NCBI GenBank assembly: GCA_902793605.1
Contig: CADBEB010000031.1
Location: 1 to 54,253, forward strand
Length of the DNA: 54,253 bases
Origin: an uncultured Eubacteriales bacterium
Lineage (GTDB): Bacteria; Bacillota; Clostridia; Christensenellales; Aristaeellaceae
Direction of reading: 5' to 3'
Part shown: positions 7,016-15,288 of the stretch, piece by piece
How the letters are laid out: each line of letters opens with the position of its first letter
Numbering within the stretch: the first letter of the stretch is position 1
Program-made: the position numbers and the translations under genes
The notes under the pieces: model-generated
The model's input: the letters and a program-made list of their open reading frames with translations, nothing else
Databases searched by the model: none
What the model was told of the DNA's origin: nothing

Positions 7016-9773
7016 GGATCTGAGCAGAGCAAAAATGCATAAAGCAATTGATTCAACGCTGTCCGGACTGAACGGTGATCCCTGGCTGTTTCAGCGTGTC
7101 TCCGCTCGTGCTGCGGAAGGAGAAACAAAAGTGAAGAAAAAACTGTCTGCCGGATTGGTTCTGGCGATTATCATGATACTGATTGCAGCGGTTGCTTTGG
7201 CGGTAACGCTGCTGACTCATCAGGAGATTGTTGAACAGGTGGCTGTTCCGCTGGCAGTTGACAATGACGCCGGCGTTGGAGTGAATAATACATACAACGC
7301 GGAAGAACTGGCTGAGCTGGTGCGCAGCCTGAATGAAAACGGGATCACCCTGGAAGAAAACAACAGGATTATGCAGGCACTGCAGAACGGCCAGGGATAC
7401 TATGAGGAAGAAACCATTATGGAAATCTGCCGTCAGGCTTTTGGTGGCAACTATTATACCTGGACGCTGGAACAGCAGGACTGGTATGAAAAACTGATGG
7501 TTCAAATCGGCTTCCATGAATCGCATCAGACCCGCATGCCAGGAGAAGACAACATGAAATATGAGGACGCGGAAGCCTTCGCGTTCCGAAAGATCCGGGA
7601 AGCATACGGACAGGATTTGCCGCTGGAGGATCGAAGTGTCTGGCAGCTGAGCCGCCAGTTCTATGCGGAAAACCCTGATGATCCCGCCAGCGCCGGGTGG
7701 AGCTTCACACTGGAGCCAAAGGATATTGATCACGGACAGTACTATGTCAGTTTCTATGATAAGGATCCTGAAGGGTCGGTTTCTGTCGGCGCAAATATCC
7801 ATGACTGGTCTCAACCCTACACCGGCGAAGAACTCATGAGCCATTTCAATACTGTCTATAGCTGGAGCCATGGCCAGTGGCCGCAGGAAGCCTGGCAGAG
7901 ACTGCATGAAATGCTGCAAAGCGCGGAGATTGATCCGACCAGTCGGGATGCGCAGGCGCTGAAAGCGTTCCGGATGACCGAATACCCTGCTCCCGGTGAA
8001 AAGGATATTTCCAGAGAAACCGCGATTCAGAAAGCAAAAGAATCCTTGCAGGATTCACGCGCCGCACTGGACGGAGCGGTGCTGACAGAATATGAGGGAA
8101 AAAGAATCTGGATGGTTTCGTTTGTGATCAATCCTTCCGGTGAAGGCATTGCCGATGATACGGCCGGTTTCTTTGCGGTGTCTGTGGACAGTGAAACCGG
8201 TACGATCCTGGATTCCCGGAAACAGAGTCTGGATGATTCGACCGCATTCGCATATGTGCCCGTGGATGCCTATGAAAAAGCATGGGAAGGAATTCTTCGC
8301 CGGAGTGAAATCATCCAGCTGGCGGTTGTTGCCATCCAAAATGAATATCCAGATCTGGATCTGATGAACGAAGAAAAATATGAAGTCAGAGCTGACGGCT
8401 ATAAGCGCTGGAATGTGACATTCAAAGCAAAGGATATCCGATGGGGAAATGTGACCACCAGCGTATCCATGGATGGAATTGTCAGTGACATCAGCGCGGA
8501 CATCGAACCGCTGAACGGCGATAACCTGTGGAAACGGTACGGGCAGGCGCAGGGATATTTCGGTCAGTGGGAGCAGTCCGTCTGGGTCCGGCTGGAGAAG
8601 GACATGTCCGGGCTGGAACCAGTGCAAATTGGCGGACGACTGCTGAAAGCGACCCATTACCCGGAAGAATCCTCCGTGAAAATCCGGCATGAACAGGCGC
8701 AGGAGCTTGGCATGCAGGCAACCGGGAAACGCACAGCCAAAGTAAACACCTGTGTCCTGGTGGACGCGAAGCCTCATCCGGTCTGGATCATGCGGATCTT
8801 GACGGACGAAGCGGATGAACCGGTTGTGGGGATTGATGCCGAAACCGGGGATGTCGTCTTTACGGAACAGTTCAAAACAGATTACACGCCGCAATACGTA
8901 TTGTATTCCATGCCGGAGACCTGGCGAAAAATGGAATTGGAAATGCTCGGTGCTCCTTATATGGCGAAGGTGGCCATCACACACAAGTTCGGGGACATGT
9001 GGCTGGATGAACCGGAGCTGGATGTGGATAACACTGACAACTGGAAATTACAGCAGGATGGGCTTGTAATTCGCTACATCGGGCGCTGGAAAGGTATGAA
9101 GAGCTATGAGGTAGAGCTGGATCAGAACGGGTTTGTGTTGCGCTGTGAGGAAATGGATTCTGTATCGACAGAGGAAAAACCGAAAAACACCGGAGAATCA
9201 AACGAGTTTGTACCTGCACCAACGCCGACACCGCTTCCGGATGGAAAGCCCTGGTTCTGGGGAATGGATTTTGCTCCGCAGGAATTTTGGGATCAGCTGG
9301 ATAAGCTTTTCTTCACGCATGTAATGACGATGGACGATTATCCGGCTATGGAGAAAGACTGGCTTGAAGCTTTCGGAGAGTCTGAATTCTGGCCGCAGGA
9401 GTACCAGATTGTTCGTTATCTTTACTATGCGACAGAAGAGCAATTGAAGCAGCCCGACCTTCAGTATCCGGTATTCCCGGATCGGGACAGGAAATCGCAG
9501 AAGGAAATCTGCGAGATCGCTCTCAATGCTTTCCATGAGATCGCAGATGTGGGAATGGGCAAAGAGTGGGTTGACAGTACAAAAGTCGGCAGTGCTTTGT
9601 TGAACGATGGGATAAACCCTGATACGGGGAAAAAATACGGAAAGCATGTGTGGTGGATCAATTTCAATGTCTGGGAAGAAGAATTCAGTTCCTGGATTCC
9701 GAAGGGATACGCAATCCTGGATGAAGATGGTAATGTGCTCATAGTCAGACTCGAGTTATCTGGAAACGGATGA
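7008..9773 (+). CDS. Single-pass anti-sigma factor with an unusually long extracellular sensor (pair 1)
   Basis: 921 aa from the ATG that overlaps the sigma stop. Residues 1-45 are cytoplasmic ('STLSGLNGDPWLFQRVS..'); they lack the HxxxCxxC zinc motif of classical anti-sigmas but match the N-termini at 10431, 12822 and 15285. One membrane segment spans ~46-69. The ~850 extracellular residues contain several helix-strand PepSY-like modules ('AIQKAKESL', 'EIIQLAVVAIQNEYP', 'YDAETGDVVF'-like ends) and aromatic motifs such as 'WTLEQQDWYEKLM'. A proline-rich linker (PTPTPLP) separates a last ~160-residue domain that ends ...SGNG. The first sensor part is close to the one at 12822 ('EIVEQVAVP', 'LNENGITL'). 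An internal SD plus GTG lies at 7117-7133. Ligand unknown. Confidence 0.85.
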   Translation: MREDLSRAKMHKAIDSTLSGLNGDPWLFQRVSARAAEGETKVKKKLSAGLVLAIIMILIAAVALAVTLLTHQEIVEQVAVPLAVDNDAGVGVNNTYNAEELAELVRSLNENGITLEENNRIMQALQNGQGYYEEETIMEICRQAFGGNYYTWTLEQQDWYEKLMVQIGFHESHQTRMPGEDNMKYEDAEAFAFRKIREAYGQDLPLEDRSVWQLSRQFYAENPDDPASAGWSFTLEPKDIDHGQYYVSFYDKDPEGSVSVGANIHDWSQPYTGEELMSHFNTVYSWSHGQWPQEAWQRLHEMLQSAEIDPTSRDAQALKAFRMTEYPAPGEKDISRETAIQKAKESLQDSRAALDGAVLTEYEGKRIWMVSFVINPSGEGIADDTAGFFAVSVDSETGTILDSRKQSLDDSTAFAYVPVDAYEKAWEGILRRSEIIQLAVVAIQNEYPDLDLMNEEKYEVRADGYKRWNVTFKAKDIRWGNVTTSVSMDGIVSDISADIEPLNGDNLWKRYGQAQGYFGQWEQSVWVRLEKDMSGLEPVQIGGRLLKATHYPEESSVKIRHEQAQELGMQATGKRTAKVNTCVLVDAKPHPVWIMRILTDEADEPVVGIDAETGDVVFTEQFKTDYTPQYVLYSMPETWRKMELEMLGAPYMAKVAITHKFGDMWLDEPELDVDNTDNWKLQQDGLVIRYIGRWKGMKSYEVELDQNGFVLRCEEMDSVSTEEKPKNTGESNEFVPAPTPTPLPDGKPWFWGMDFAPQEFWDQLDKLFFTHVMTMDDYPAMEKDWLEAFGESEFWPQEYQIVRYLYYATEEQLKQPDLQYPVFPDRDRKSQKEICEIALNAFHEIADVGMGKEWVDSTKVGSALLNDGINPDTGKKYGKHVWWINFNVWEEEFSSWIPKGYAILDEDGNVLIVRLELSGNG
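7117..7133 (+). promoter_or_regulatory. Internal RBS and GTG start inside anti-sigma 1
   Basis: AAGGAG (7117-7122), eight bases, then in-frame GTG (7131) at codon 42, directly before KKKL and the hydrophobic segment. Translation from here would give a signal-peptide-like N-terminus and a sensor lacking the sigma-binding part. Confidence 0.5.
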
Positions 9774-9802
9774 ATGACATAGACACACACATTGATGGAG
9801 AT

Positions 9803-9841
9803 GGCTGCGTGGGGTTACGCAGTCATTTCCACATTTTTTTC
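9803..9841 (+). terminator. Terminator after sigma operon 1
   Basis: GGCTGCGT (9803-9810) pairs with ACGCAGTC (9817-9824), with one G-U pair; TTTTTTT begins nine bases later. Probable, though the T-run is slightly distant. Confidence 0.6.
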
Positions 9842-9882
9842 ACAAAACCATCTGGAATGTGAATAATTTCTATCGTGCTTCT

Positions 9883-9908
9883 CGTCATTAAGGGTGAAGG
9901 GAGGTGAT
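9883..9908 (+). promoter_or_regulatory. CGTC-type ECF promoter element and SD of sigma operon 2
   Basis: CGTCATTAAGGGTGAAGGGAGG precedes the ATG at 9914. It has the same layout (CGTC, ~10 bases, GGTGAAGG-type SD) as the other sigma operons. The -35 box was not identified. Confidence 0.45.
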
Positions 9909-9913
9909 CGGCG

Positions 9914-10441
9914 ATGGAACGTGCTGCGGTACCCAGCATGATCCGTGAACAGAGACTGAATCAATGGATCGAAGATTACTCTGATTCGATTTTGCGGACC
10001 TGTTTTCTCTATCTGTCCGATCAGACCCAGGCTGAGGATGCGACACAGGACACGTGGATCAAAGCCTGGAAACACATGAATGATTTTGAACGGAAAGGCA
10101 TCGCCAATGAAAAGGCATGGCTTTTACGCATAGCAATCAATACCTGCAAGGATTACCGGCGTACAGCCTGGTTCCGGCATGTGGATCGGAGCAAAGCTCT
10201 GGATGAACTGCCGCCGCAGCTGATTGCCGTGGAACCGGAGGATCGCACTCTCACACTGATGGTAATGGATCTGCCGGACAGGTACAAACAGGTTATTCTT
10301 CTCCATTTCTTTCAGGGGCTGACGACGCAGGAAACAGCCGATGCGTTGAACACGTCACAGTCAACAGTGCAGCGCAGGCTGAAAAAAGCGGAAGAGCTCC
10401 TGAAAGGATCGCTGACGGGAGGTGTGACTTATGAAGGATAA
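9914..10441 (+). CDS. ECF-type RNA polymerase sigma factor (pair 2)
   Basis: 175 aa. Region 2 contains 'QAEDATQDTWIKAWKHMNDF' and 'AWLLRIAINTCKDYRRTAWF'. Region 4 contains 'LPDRYKQVILLHFFQGLTT' and the HTH 'QETADALNTSQSTVQRRLKKA'. The start follows GGGAGGTGA at normal spacing. The 3' end overlaps the next gene by 11 bases, so the two are translationally coupled. More diverged than the factors at 6497, 12311 and 14764, and its partner's sensor is likewise the most diverged of the long type, fitting co-divergence of the pair. Confidence 0.93.
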   Translation: MERAAVPSMIREQRLNQWIEDYSDSILRTCFLYLSDQTQAEDATQDTWIKAWKHMNDFERKGIANEKAWLLRIAINTCKDYRRTAWFRHVDRSKALDELPPQLIAVEPEDRTLTLMVMDLPDRYKQVILLHFFQGLTTQETADALNTSQSTVQRRLKKAEELLKGSLTGGVTYEG

Positions 10442-12080
10442 CAGATTGAAACAGCGGATTCAGCATTCGCTGAACGCAGAGCTTTCCGGGCTGAATACGA
10501 CTTCCTGTCAGCGTAATCAATTCTTTGAAAACGCGACAGGAGGAACAAAAGTGAAAAGAAAGCTTACATACAGCCTTGTGCTGGCAATCGTGTTGTTGCT
10601 GATTGCGGCGACAGCACTGGCGGCTTCCATTTTTTGGAGGAAAGACATTGAAAGCGTTTTTCAGTATCAGAATTCGTATGGCCATTATGTGAACAATTGG
10701 GGTATAAACGAAAAATTGATGCTGATTGATATCATGGAAAAGAACGAGGTATCTATGGATCCGCGGGATTTAAGCACAGCACGTGATCGGTCTGCAAGTT
10801 TACTAAATAGACAGGATGCGGCGGACAGAATTCTGACGAAACGATACGGATTTGGCGGCTATCTGGATACTGTGACACCGCGAAGCATTATGGAAACCGA
10901 GATGGGGAAATCATACTATGATTGGAGCATCGAGGATAAGGCATGGTACAGTGATCTGGAATGGAAATATACAGATCACGATTTTGAATCCTGGAAATGC
11001 GTTGTTCCCAAAGAAGGAGAATTGACACAAGAAGAGGCATTAGAGATTGCCAGAAGCAAAGCAAAATCGGAAGGATTAGATCTGGAGATGCTTGATCAGA
11101 ATAATCTTCGGATTTCATATTTGTATTATCCTTGCCTGAATCCTCCGATGGGAGAACCATACTGGTCCTTTTACTGGAGTGATAAAAAGAATGATGAAAT
11201 AATCCGTATAGAAATCACCTGGAAAGGCGAGGTGGTAACTGTCAGCAAAGGAGATTACACCGACCTATGGGACGACTATTACTGTGACGTCATGGATCAT
11301 AAAAATGAAATGATTGAGAAAAAGTCTGCAATGTGGAAGTGGACGTTAGCTGACTGGCAGCAGGTAAATCCAGCAATCTATCGGATACAGGCAGATGATG
11401 AGATTACTCCGGAATCTGCTTTGGAACTTGCCCGCGCAGCGCTGATTCAGGAAGGTCTTACGGCTGAGGAACTGGACAACCGCGGGCCGAGTATCCGACT
11501 GCAGAAATATCCATTACGGGACGCTTCGGTTCAATATGAGTATGCGATATTCTTCACTCTATTGGATCAGGATCAAACAACCGTTCTGCCACTATATGAC
11601 AGTTATGTAAGGCTTGACCCAAAAACCGGCAGCATCCGCGAGCTGCACATCAATCCCCGAAAGAAGAAGGTTGTGGAAACAACCACTAGATCAGAAAGTA
11701 TAAATGGGTTCCGAACAGAGGAAGAAATCCGGTCCGCAAAAGGAGAACCAGAACTGTGGACGCTGGAAGAGCGAGCATTCTTTCTCTCGGGACAAGGCAT
11801 ACCGGATCCCGAACTGCATATTTCCGAGAGCGACGCAATCAGGCTGGCTAGATATGGATGGGATAATACAGGACACACAGCAGAAGATATGAAGGATGTC
11901 CGTATTGCCACCTTCTTCTACACAGATGAAAGCAAGTATGGTATGCCATATTGGGAAATTCGATGGTATCGTCAAAAAGAGGATGGAAACATTGAAACTG
12001 TATACCTCAGTCATATCCTTGCGGACATCAATCTCTTTAATCCCGATGTTCCAGATGCTTATCATAAGCCTATTGGGTAA
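10431..12080 (+). CDS. Single-pass anti-sigma factor with PepSY-like sensor (pair 2)
   Basis: 549 aa. The cytoplasmic N-terminus (1-45) contains 'LNAELSGLN' and no zinc motif; the membrane segment spans ~46-68 ('LVLAIVLLLIAATALAA'). The extracellular part has three to four repeated modules, each with a helix like 'LTQEEALEIARSKAKSEG', 'ITPESALELARAALIQEG' or 'ISESDAIRLARYGWDNTG' followed by strands, and aromatic spacers 'DWSIEDKAWYSDL', 'WTLADWQQVNP', 'WTLEERAFF'. These resemble PepSY repeats. It ends ...KPIG rather than GNG. An internal SD/GTG lies at 10538-10553. A terminator follows. It presumably holds the sigma factor at 9914 inactive until an extracellular signal or proteolysis. Confidence 0.85.
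   Translation: MKDNRLKQRIQHSLNAELSGLNTTSCQRNQFFENATGGTKVKRKLTYSLVLAIVLLLIAATALAASIFWRKDIESVFQYQNSYGHYVNNWGINEKLMLIDIMEKNEVSMDPRDLSTARDRSASLLNRQDAADRILTKRYGFGGYLDTVTPRSIMETEMGKSYYDWSIEDKAWYSDLEWKYTDHDFESWKCVVPKEGELTQEEALEIARSKAKSEGLDLEMLDQNNLRISYLYYPCLNPPMGEPYWSFYWSDKKNDEIIRIEITWKGEVVTVSKGDYTDLWDDYYCDVMDHKNEMIEKKSAMWKWTLADWQQVNPAIYRIQADDEITPESALELARAALIQEGLTAEELDNRGPSIRLQKYPLRDASVQYEYAIFFTLLDQDQTTVLPLYDSYVRLDPKTGSIRELHINPRKKKVVETTTRSESINGFRTEEEIRSAKGEPELWTLEERAFFLSGQGIPDPELHISESDAIRLARYGWDNTGHTAEDMKDVRIATFFYTDESKYGMPYWEIRWYRQKEDGNIETVYLSHILADINLFNPDVPDAYHKPIG
10538..10553 (+). promoter_or_regulatory. Internal RBS and GTG start inside anti-sigma 2
   Basis: A perfect AGGAGG (10538-10543), seven bases, then in-frame GTG (10551) at codon 41, just before KRKL and the hydrophobic segment. 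This is the best of the five internal starts. Confidence 0.6.
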
Positions 12081-12125
12081 TCAAACAGATAAACTTTAAG
12101 GAAATAGGCTGGAACATTTTCGATA

Positions 12126-12170
12126 AGCAGCCTTCTGCAGGATTTGTATCCTGCGGGAGGCTGCTTTGTT
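12126..12170 (+). terminator. Terminator after sigma operon 2
   Basis: AGCAGCC (12126-12132) pairs with GGCTGCT (12159-12165), with an inner GCAGGAT/ATCCTGC stem, then TTTGTT. A long two-part stem with a short T-run. Confidence 0.7.
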
Positions 12171-12286
12171 CAGTATCAATGGCTGAAAATATTTCTGGAT
12201 GTCGAAGAACCGCTGAAGAGATGGTCCTGAAAAAGGTCAGAAAAAATCTATTTGATATGAAATATCTCTTTCCGCTCGTCAGTCTG

Positions 12287-12304
12287 TATTAACGAAGGAG
12301 GTGA
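12287..12304 (+). promoter_or_regulatory. CGTC/AGTC-type promoter element of sigma operon 3
   Basis: CGTCAGTCTGTATTAACGAAGGAGGTG precedes the ATG at 12311. Here AGTCTGTATTA aligns best with CGTCTGTATTA at 16284, so the -10 core may be either CGTC or the AGTC four bases later. Confidence 0.4.
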
Positions 12305-12310
12305 AAGCAC

Positions 12311-12829
12311 ATGAGCAGTGTCAAGGGCCCTGACGATGCTCAAAACCCGAATTTCGAAGAACTGGTGGCGCAGTATCAGGGATCTGTATTGCGGATGTGT
12401 TTCCTCTACCTGTGCGACAAGACGCTGGCTGAGGACGCTGTGCAGGAAACGTTTGTAAAGGTATACAGGGGATTGAATGGTTTTCACGGCCAGAGCAACA
12501 TCAAGACCTGGATCATGAAAATTGCCATTCATACCTGCTACGATATGAATCATTCCGGATGGTTCCGGCATTTTGACCGTCGGATCACACCGGAAATGTT
12601 GCCTGAAGCGGCAGTCCCGTTTGAGGAAAGAGATGAGGAACTGATCACAGCCGTCATGCGGCTCCCGATCAAACTGCGCGAAGTGATTCTGCTGTTTTAC
12701 TATCAGGGATTCAGCATACAGGAAATCATGGATTCGCTGGGCGTGTCCCAGTCAACCGTCACAGGGCGGCTGAAACGGGGAAGAGACAAACTTCGCGGAT
12801 TACTGGAAAGGAGGGATTCCGATGCGTGA
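12311..12829 (+). CDS. ECF-type RNA polymerase sigma factor (pair 3)
   Basis: 172 aa. Region 2: 'LAEDAVQETFVKVYRGLNGF' and 'TWIMKIAIHTCYDMNHSGWF'. Region 4: 'LPIKLREVILLFYYQGFS' and the HTH 'QEIMDSLGVSQSTVTGRLKRG'. Preceded by AAGGAGGTGA at optimal spacing. It ends with the same 'LLERRD' and the same eight-base ATGCGTGA overlap with its anti-sigma gene as pair 1, so pairs 1 and 3 are recent duplicates. Confidence 0.93.
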   Translation: MSSVKGPDDAQNPNFEELVAQYQGSVLRMCFLYLCDKTLAEDAVQETFVKVYRGLNGFHGQSNIKTWIMKIAIHTCYDMNHSGWFRHFDRRITPEMLPEAAVPFEERDEELITAVMRLPIKLREVILLFYYQGFSIQEIMDSLGVSQSTVTGRLKRGRDKLRGLLERRDSDA

Positions 12830-14537
12830 AGCAGAAGAAAAAGCGATCTTCCAGAATGCTGTGGATCGGCGTCTTTCCGGTCTGCAGGAGAATCCTTTCC
12901 TGGCTCAGCGGATCATGAACGCTGAGAAGGGAGAGATAAAACCGATGAAAAAGAAACTGACACTGAGCATGGTTTTGGTCATTGTGCTGCTGCTGATTGC
13001 GGTTGCGGCACTGGCCGTTGCGCTGCTGTCACCGAAAGAAATTGTGGAACAGGTTGCTGTACCGGTGGCACAGAGCAATGAGCAAGAAAACTACACCTAT
13101 GAGGATCTACAAAACCTGCTCCAAACTTTGAATGAAAACGGCATCACGCTGGACGAAGGCTCCACGCTCATGCAGGCGTTCAAAGCCGGACACGGATATT
13201 GGGAAAAGGATACCATCGATGAAATCTGCCGTACCGCGTTTGGTAGAAATCAAGGGATATGGACGCTTGAGCAAAAACACTGGTATGGAGAAATGATGAA
13301 AGCCATCGGTGCATGGGGCATAAATATCTGGCTCCTCCCGGAAGGCGAGGAAATCAGCCTTTCAGAAGCCCGAGCATTGGCTGTCAAAACCCTGAAGGAT
13401 GCTTACGGCGCGGAGCTGCCGGCAGAAAGCAACGAAGACTGGGAAGTCTATGAAACCTTTGAACTTGCATGGCAGCCGGAAACGGACAGTTATCCCCGGG
13501 AAAACGCACAGTGGACGGTTTGGTTTTCCCGGCGCAACGGCGGCAGCTTGTCTTACGATGTGACCTTTGACCGTTTCGGGCAGAATGCTGTGCCCTGGAG
13601 GGCGAGTTTCCTGGAGCACATCAACACGAAGGACTTGGGTACCGTGATGGACGATTTAGAGGAGCGGGAAGGCACCTGCACCCAGTGGTCCTTAGAAACG
13701 TGGGCGGAGTTTGGCAATCTGATCAGTGATATGGAAATAAAGAGCCAAAATGGATGGCTGTATCAGCACGCAGGCTACTGCCTGCCGCCGGAAGGTGCAA
13801 TCAGCGCTGAGGAGGCGTTAGAGATCGCTCGAAAAGAAACCGGCGCATCCGGTTGGATCGGCGAAAACATCATTTGCTGCATTGGTAATGACCGGCCTAT
13901 CTATAAGATTTGCCAGCGCGTTTTTCTGGACGGCAGGCAAAAGGGCGGCAGGTACGACCACGTGTGGTGCTTGGAAATCGATTGTATGACCGGTGAAGTG
14001 CTGGACGTGCGGGAATATACGTATACCCCGGACAGCAACCCCATGATGATGTATGTCCCCTTCTCTCTGCTCAGTGGAGTTCCTTCCTTCGAAAAGGAGC
14101 TTGATTCCGTGAATAGTGAGCAAAGAATACTGACCCAAGCGGAAAAGGAATCGGCATATCAGACAGAACATGGCGCTGCTTCCATATATTTCCTGCCCCT
14201 GGAGAAGCAGGCGGAACTCTTTGGCGGCTTCCATACGGTGCCATCTCGGGAGGAATATGACAAAGCTCTGGCGATTGCTAAAAAAGCTGTCGCATCAAGG
14301 TACGGAGCGGACGCCCTGGAAATGCTGGGTGTTTACCAAACCGGCGTCATGCACCAGGAAAACAGTAGTGGGGAAACCGGCGAACCTCAGCACGTTTGGG
14401 ACTTTATGTTCACCACCGATCCCACCTATCTTTCCGACGGTTATCGTGTACAATTTCGTTATCCTGCGAATGAAAAAAGCGGAGAGGAAACTGTGCTCGA
14501 TTTAACAGTGGAACATGCCAATCTGGGCAATGGATGA
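12822..14537 (+). CDS. Single-pass anti-sigma factor with long sensor (pair 3)
   Basis: 571 aa. The cytoplasmic part contains 'RRLSGLQENPFLAQRIMN', shared with the anti-sigma at 15285; the membrane segment spans ~47-69. The sensor begins 'KEIVEQVAVPVAQSN' and continues with 'LNENGITL' and 'IWTLEQKHWYGEMMKAIG', matching the start of the sensor at 7008 closely; later modules carry 'ISAEEALEIARKETG' and 'YDKALAIAKKAVASRYG' helices of PepSY type. It lacks the proline linker and final domain found at 7008, so it is a shorter sister. The tail is ...NLGNG. An internal SD/ATG lies at 12929-12947. A terminator follows at 14565. Confidence 0.85.
   Translation: MREAEEKAIFQNAVDRRLSGLQENPFLAQRIMNAEKGEIKPMKKKLTLSMVLVIVLLLIAVAALAVALLSPKEIVEQVAVPVAQSNEQENYTYEDLQNLLQTLNENGITLDEGSTLMQAFKAGHGYWEKDTIDEICRTAFGRNQGIWTLEQKHWYGEMMKAIGAWGINIWLLPEGEEISLSEARALAVKTLKDAYGAELPAESNEDWEVYETFELAWQPETDSYPRENAQWTVWFSRRNGGSLSYDVTFDRFGQNAVPWRASFLEHINTKDLGTVMDDLEEREGTCTQWSLETWAEFGNLISDMEIKSQNGWLYQHAGYCLPPEGAISAEEALEIARKETGASGWIGENIICCIGNDRPIYKICQRVFLDGRQKGGRYDHVWCLEIDCMTGEVLDVREYTYTPDSNPMMMYVPFSLLSGVPSFEKELDSVNSEQRILTQAEKESAYQTEHGAASIYFLPLEKQAELFGGFHTVPSREEYDKALAIAKKAVASRYGADALEMLGVYQTGVMHQENSSGETGEPQHVWDFMFTTDPTYLSDGYRVQFRYPANEKSGEETVLDLTVEHANLGNG
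12929..12947 (+). promoter_or_regulatory. Internal RBS and ATG start inside anti-sigma 3
   Basis: GGGAGAG from 12929 precedes an in-frame ATG (12945) at codon 42, again immediately before KKKL and the hydrophobic segment. It is the only one of the five to use ATG; spacing is ~9-11 bases. Confidence 0.45.
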
Positions 14538-14564
14538 CCGTTCAGAAACGAAGAAAATACCTTT

Positions 14565-14597
14565 GGGTGGCCTGATTGAGCCACCCTTCTCCTTTTT
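14565..14597 (+). terminator. Terminator after sigma operon 3
   Basis: GGGTGGC (14565-14571) pairs with GCCACCC (14580-14586), followed by TTCTCCTTTTT. Confidence 0.75.
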
Positions 14598-14732
14598 GGT
14601 TTAATATCGGAGCTGGTGTAAGGGCCGAAAATCGAGTATAACAATATGGTGGCATCGAAAGAGCCATATAAAGAATAAGTCAAGAATTATAAAGATTCTT
14701 TTTGAGGAAATTCAAGTTTTCCTCCACAGTCT

Positions 14733-14757
14733 CGTCTGTATAGGTGAAGGAGGTGAG
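14733..14757 (+). promoter_or_regulatory. CGTC-type ECF promoter element and SD of sigma operon 4
   Basis: CGTCTGTATAGGTGAAGGAGG precedes the ATG at 14764. CGTCTGTAT is shared with the elements at 1547 (one mismatch) and 16284. Confidence 0.5.
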
Positions 14758-14763
14758 CAGCCG

Positions 14764-15288
14764 ATGATTGCAGAACAGGGCCCGTCCTGCAACGCAGAGG
14801 AAACATTCAGCCGGCTGGTGGCGGAGTATCAGAAGTCGCTGCTTCATATGTGCGCCATGATGCTCCGCGATGACGCTGCGGCGGAGGATGCCATGCAGGA
14901 GACTTTCGTGAAGGCCTGGCGGGCGCTGCCGCAGTTCCGGAGAGAGTGCAGCGAAAAATCCTGGCTGATGCGGATCGCCATGAACACCTGCCGGGACATG
15001 ACCCGCACCGCCTGGTTCCGCCACACAGACAGGCGGGTTACACCGGAGGAGCTGCAGCTGCCGGCGCAGGAGGAGGCATCCCGGGAGGAAGACAGAGTGG
15101 AGCTGGCACAGGCCATCATGAAGCTGCCCCGGAAATACCGGGACGCGCTGCTGCTCTATTACTATCAGGACATGAATCAGGAAGAGGTGGCCCAAGCGCT
15201 GAACATCAGCCCCTCGACCGTATCCAAACGATTGAAGCACGCAAGAGACAAGCTGCGCACACTGCTGGAAAGGAGGCGGGAAATATGA
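14764..15288 (+). CDS. ECF-type RNA polymerase sigma factor (pair 4)
   Basis: 174 aa. Region 2: 'AAEDAMQETFVKAWRALPQF' and 'SWLMRIAMNTCRDMTRTAWF'. Region 4: 'LPRKYRDALLLYYYQDMN' and the HTH 'EEVAQALNISPSTVSKRLKHA'. AAGGAGGTGA precedes the start. It shows more GC-rich codon use than the neighbouring sigma genes. Overlaps the anti-sigma gene by ATGA. Confidence 0.93.
   Translation: MIAEQGPSCNAEETFSRLVAEYQKSLLHMCAMMLRDDAAAEDAMQETFVKAWRALPQFRRECSEKSWLMRIAMNTCRDMTRTAWFRHTDRRVTPEELQLPAQEEASREEDRVELAQAIMKLPRKYRDALLLYYYQDMNQEEVAQALNISPSTVSKRLKHARDKLRTLLERRREI

Noticed and set aside
14946..15284. Extension of anti-sigma 4 to 14946
   Set aside because: The extra 113 codons lie inside the sigma gene in a different frame; the ATG at 15285 has the usual ATGA overlap.
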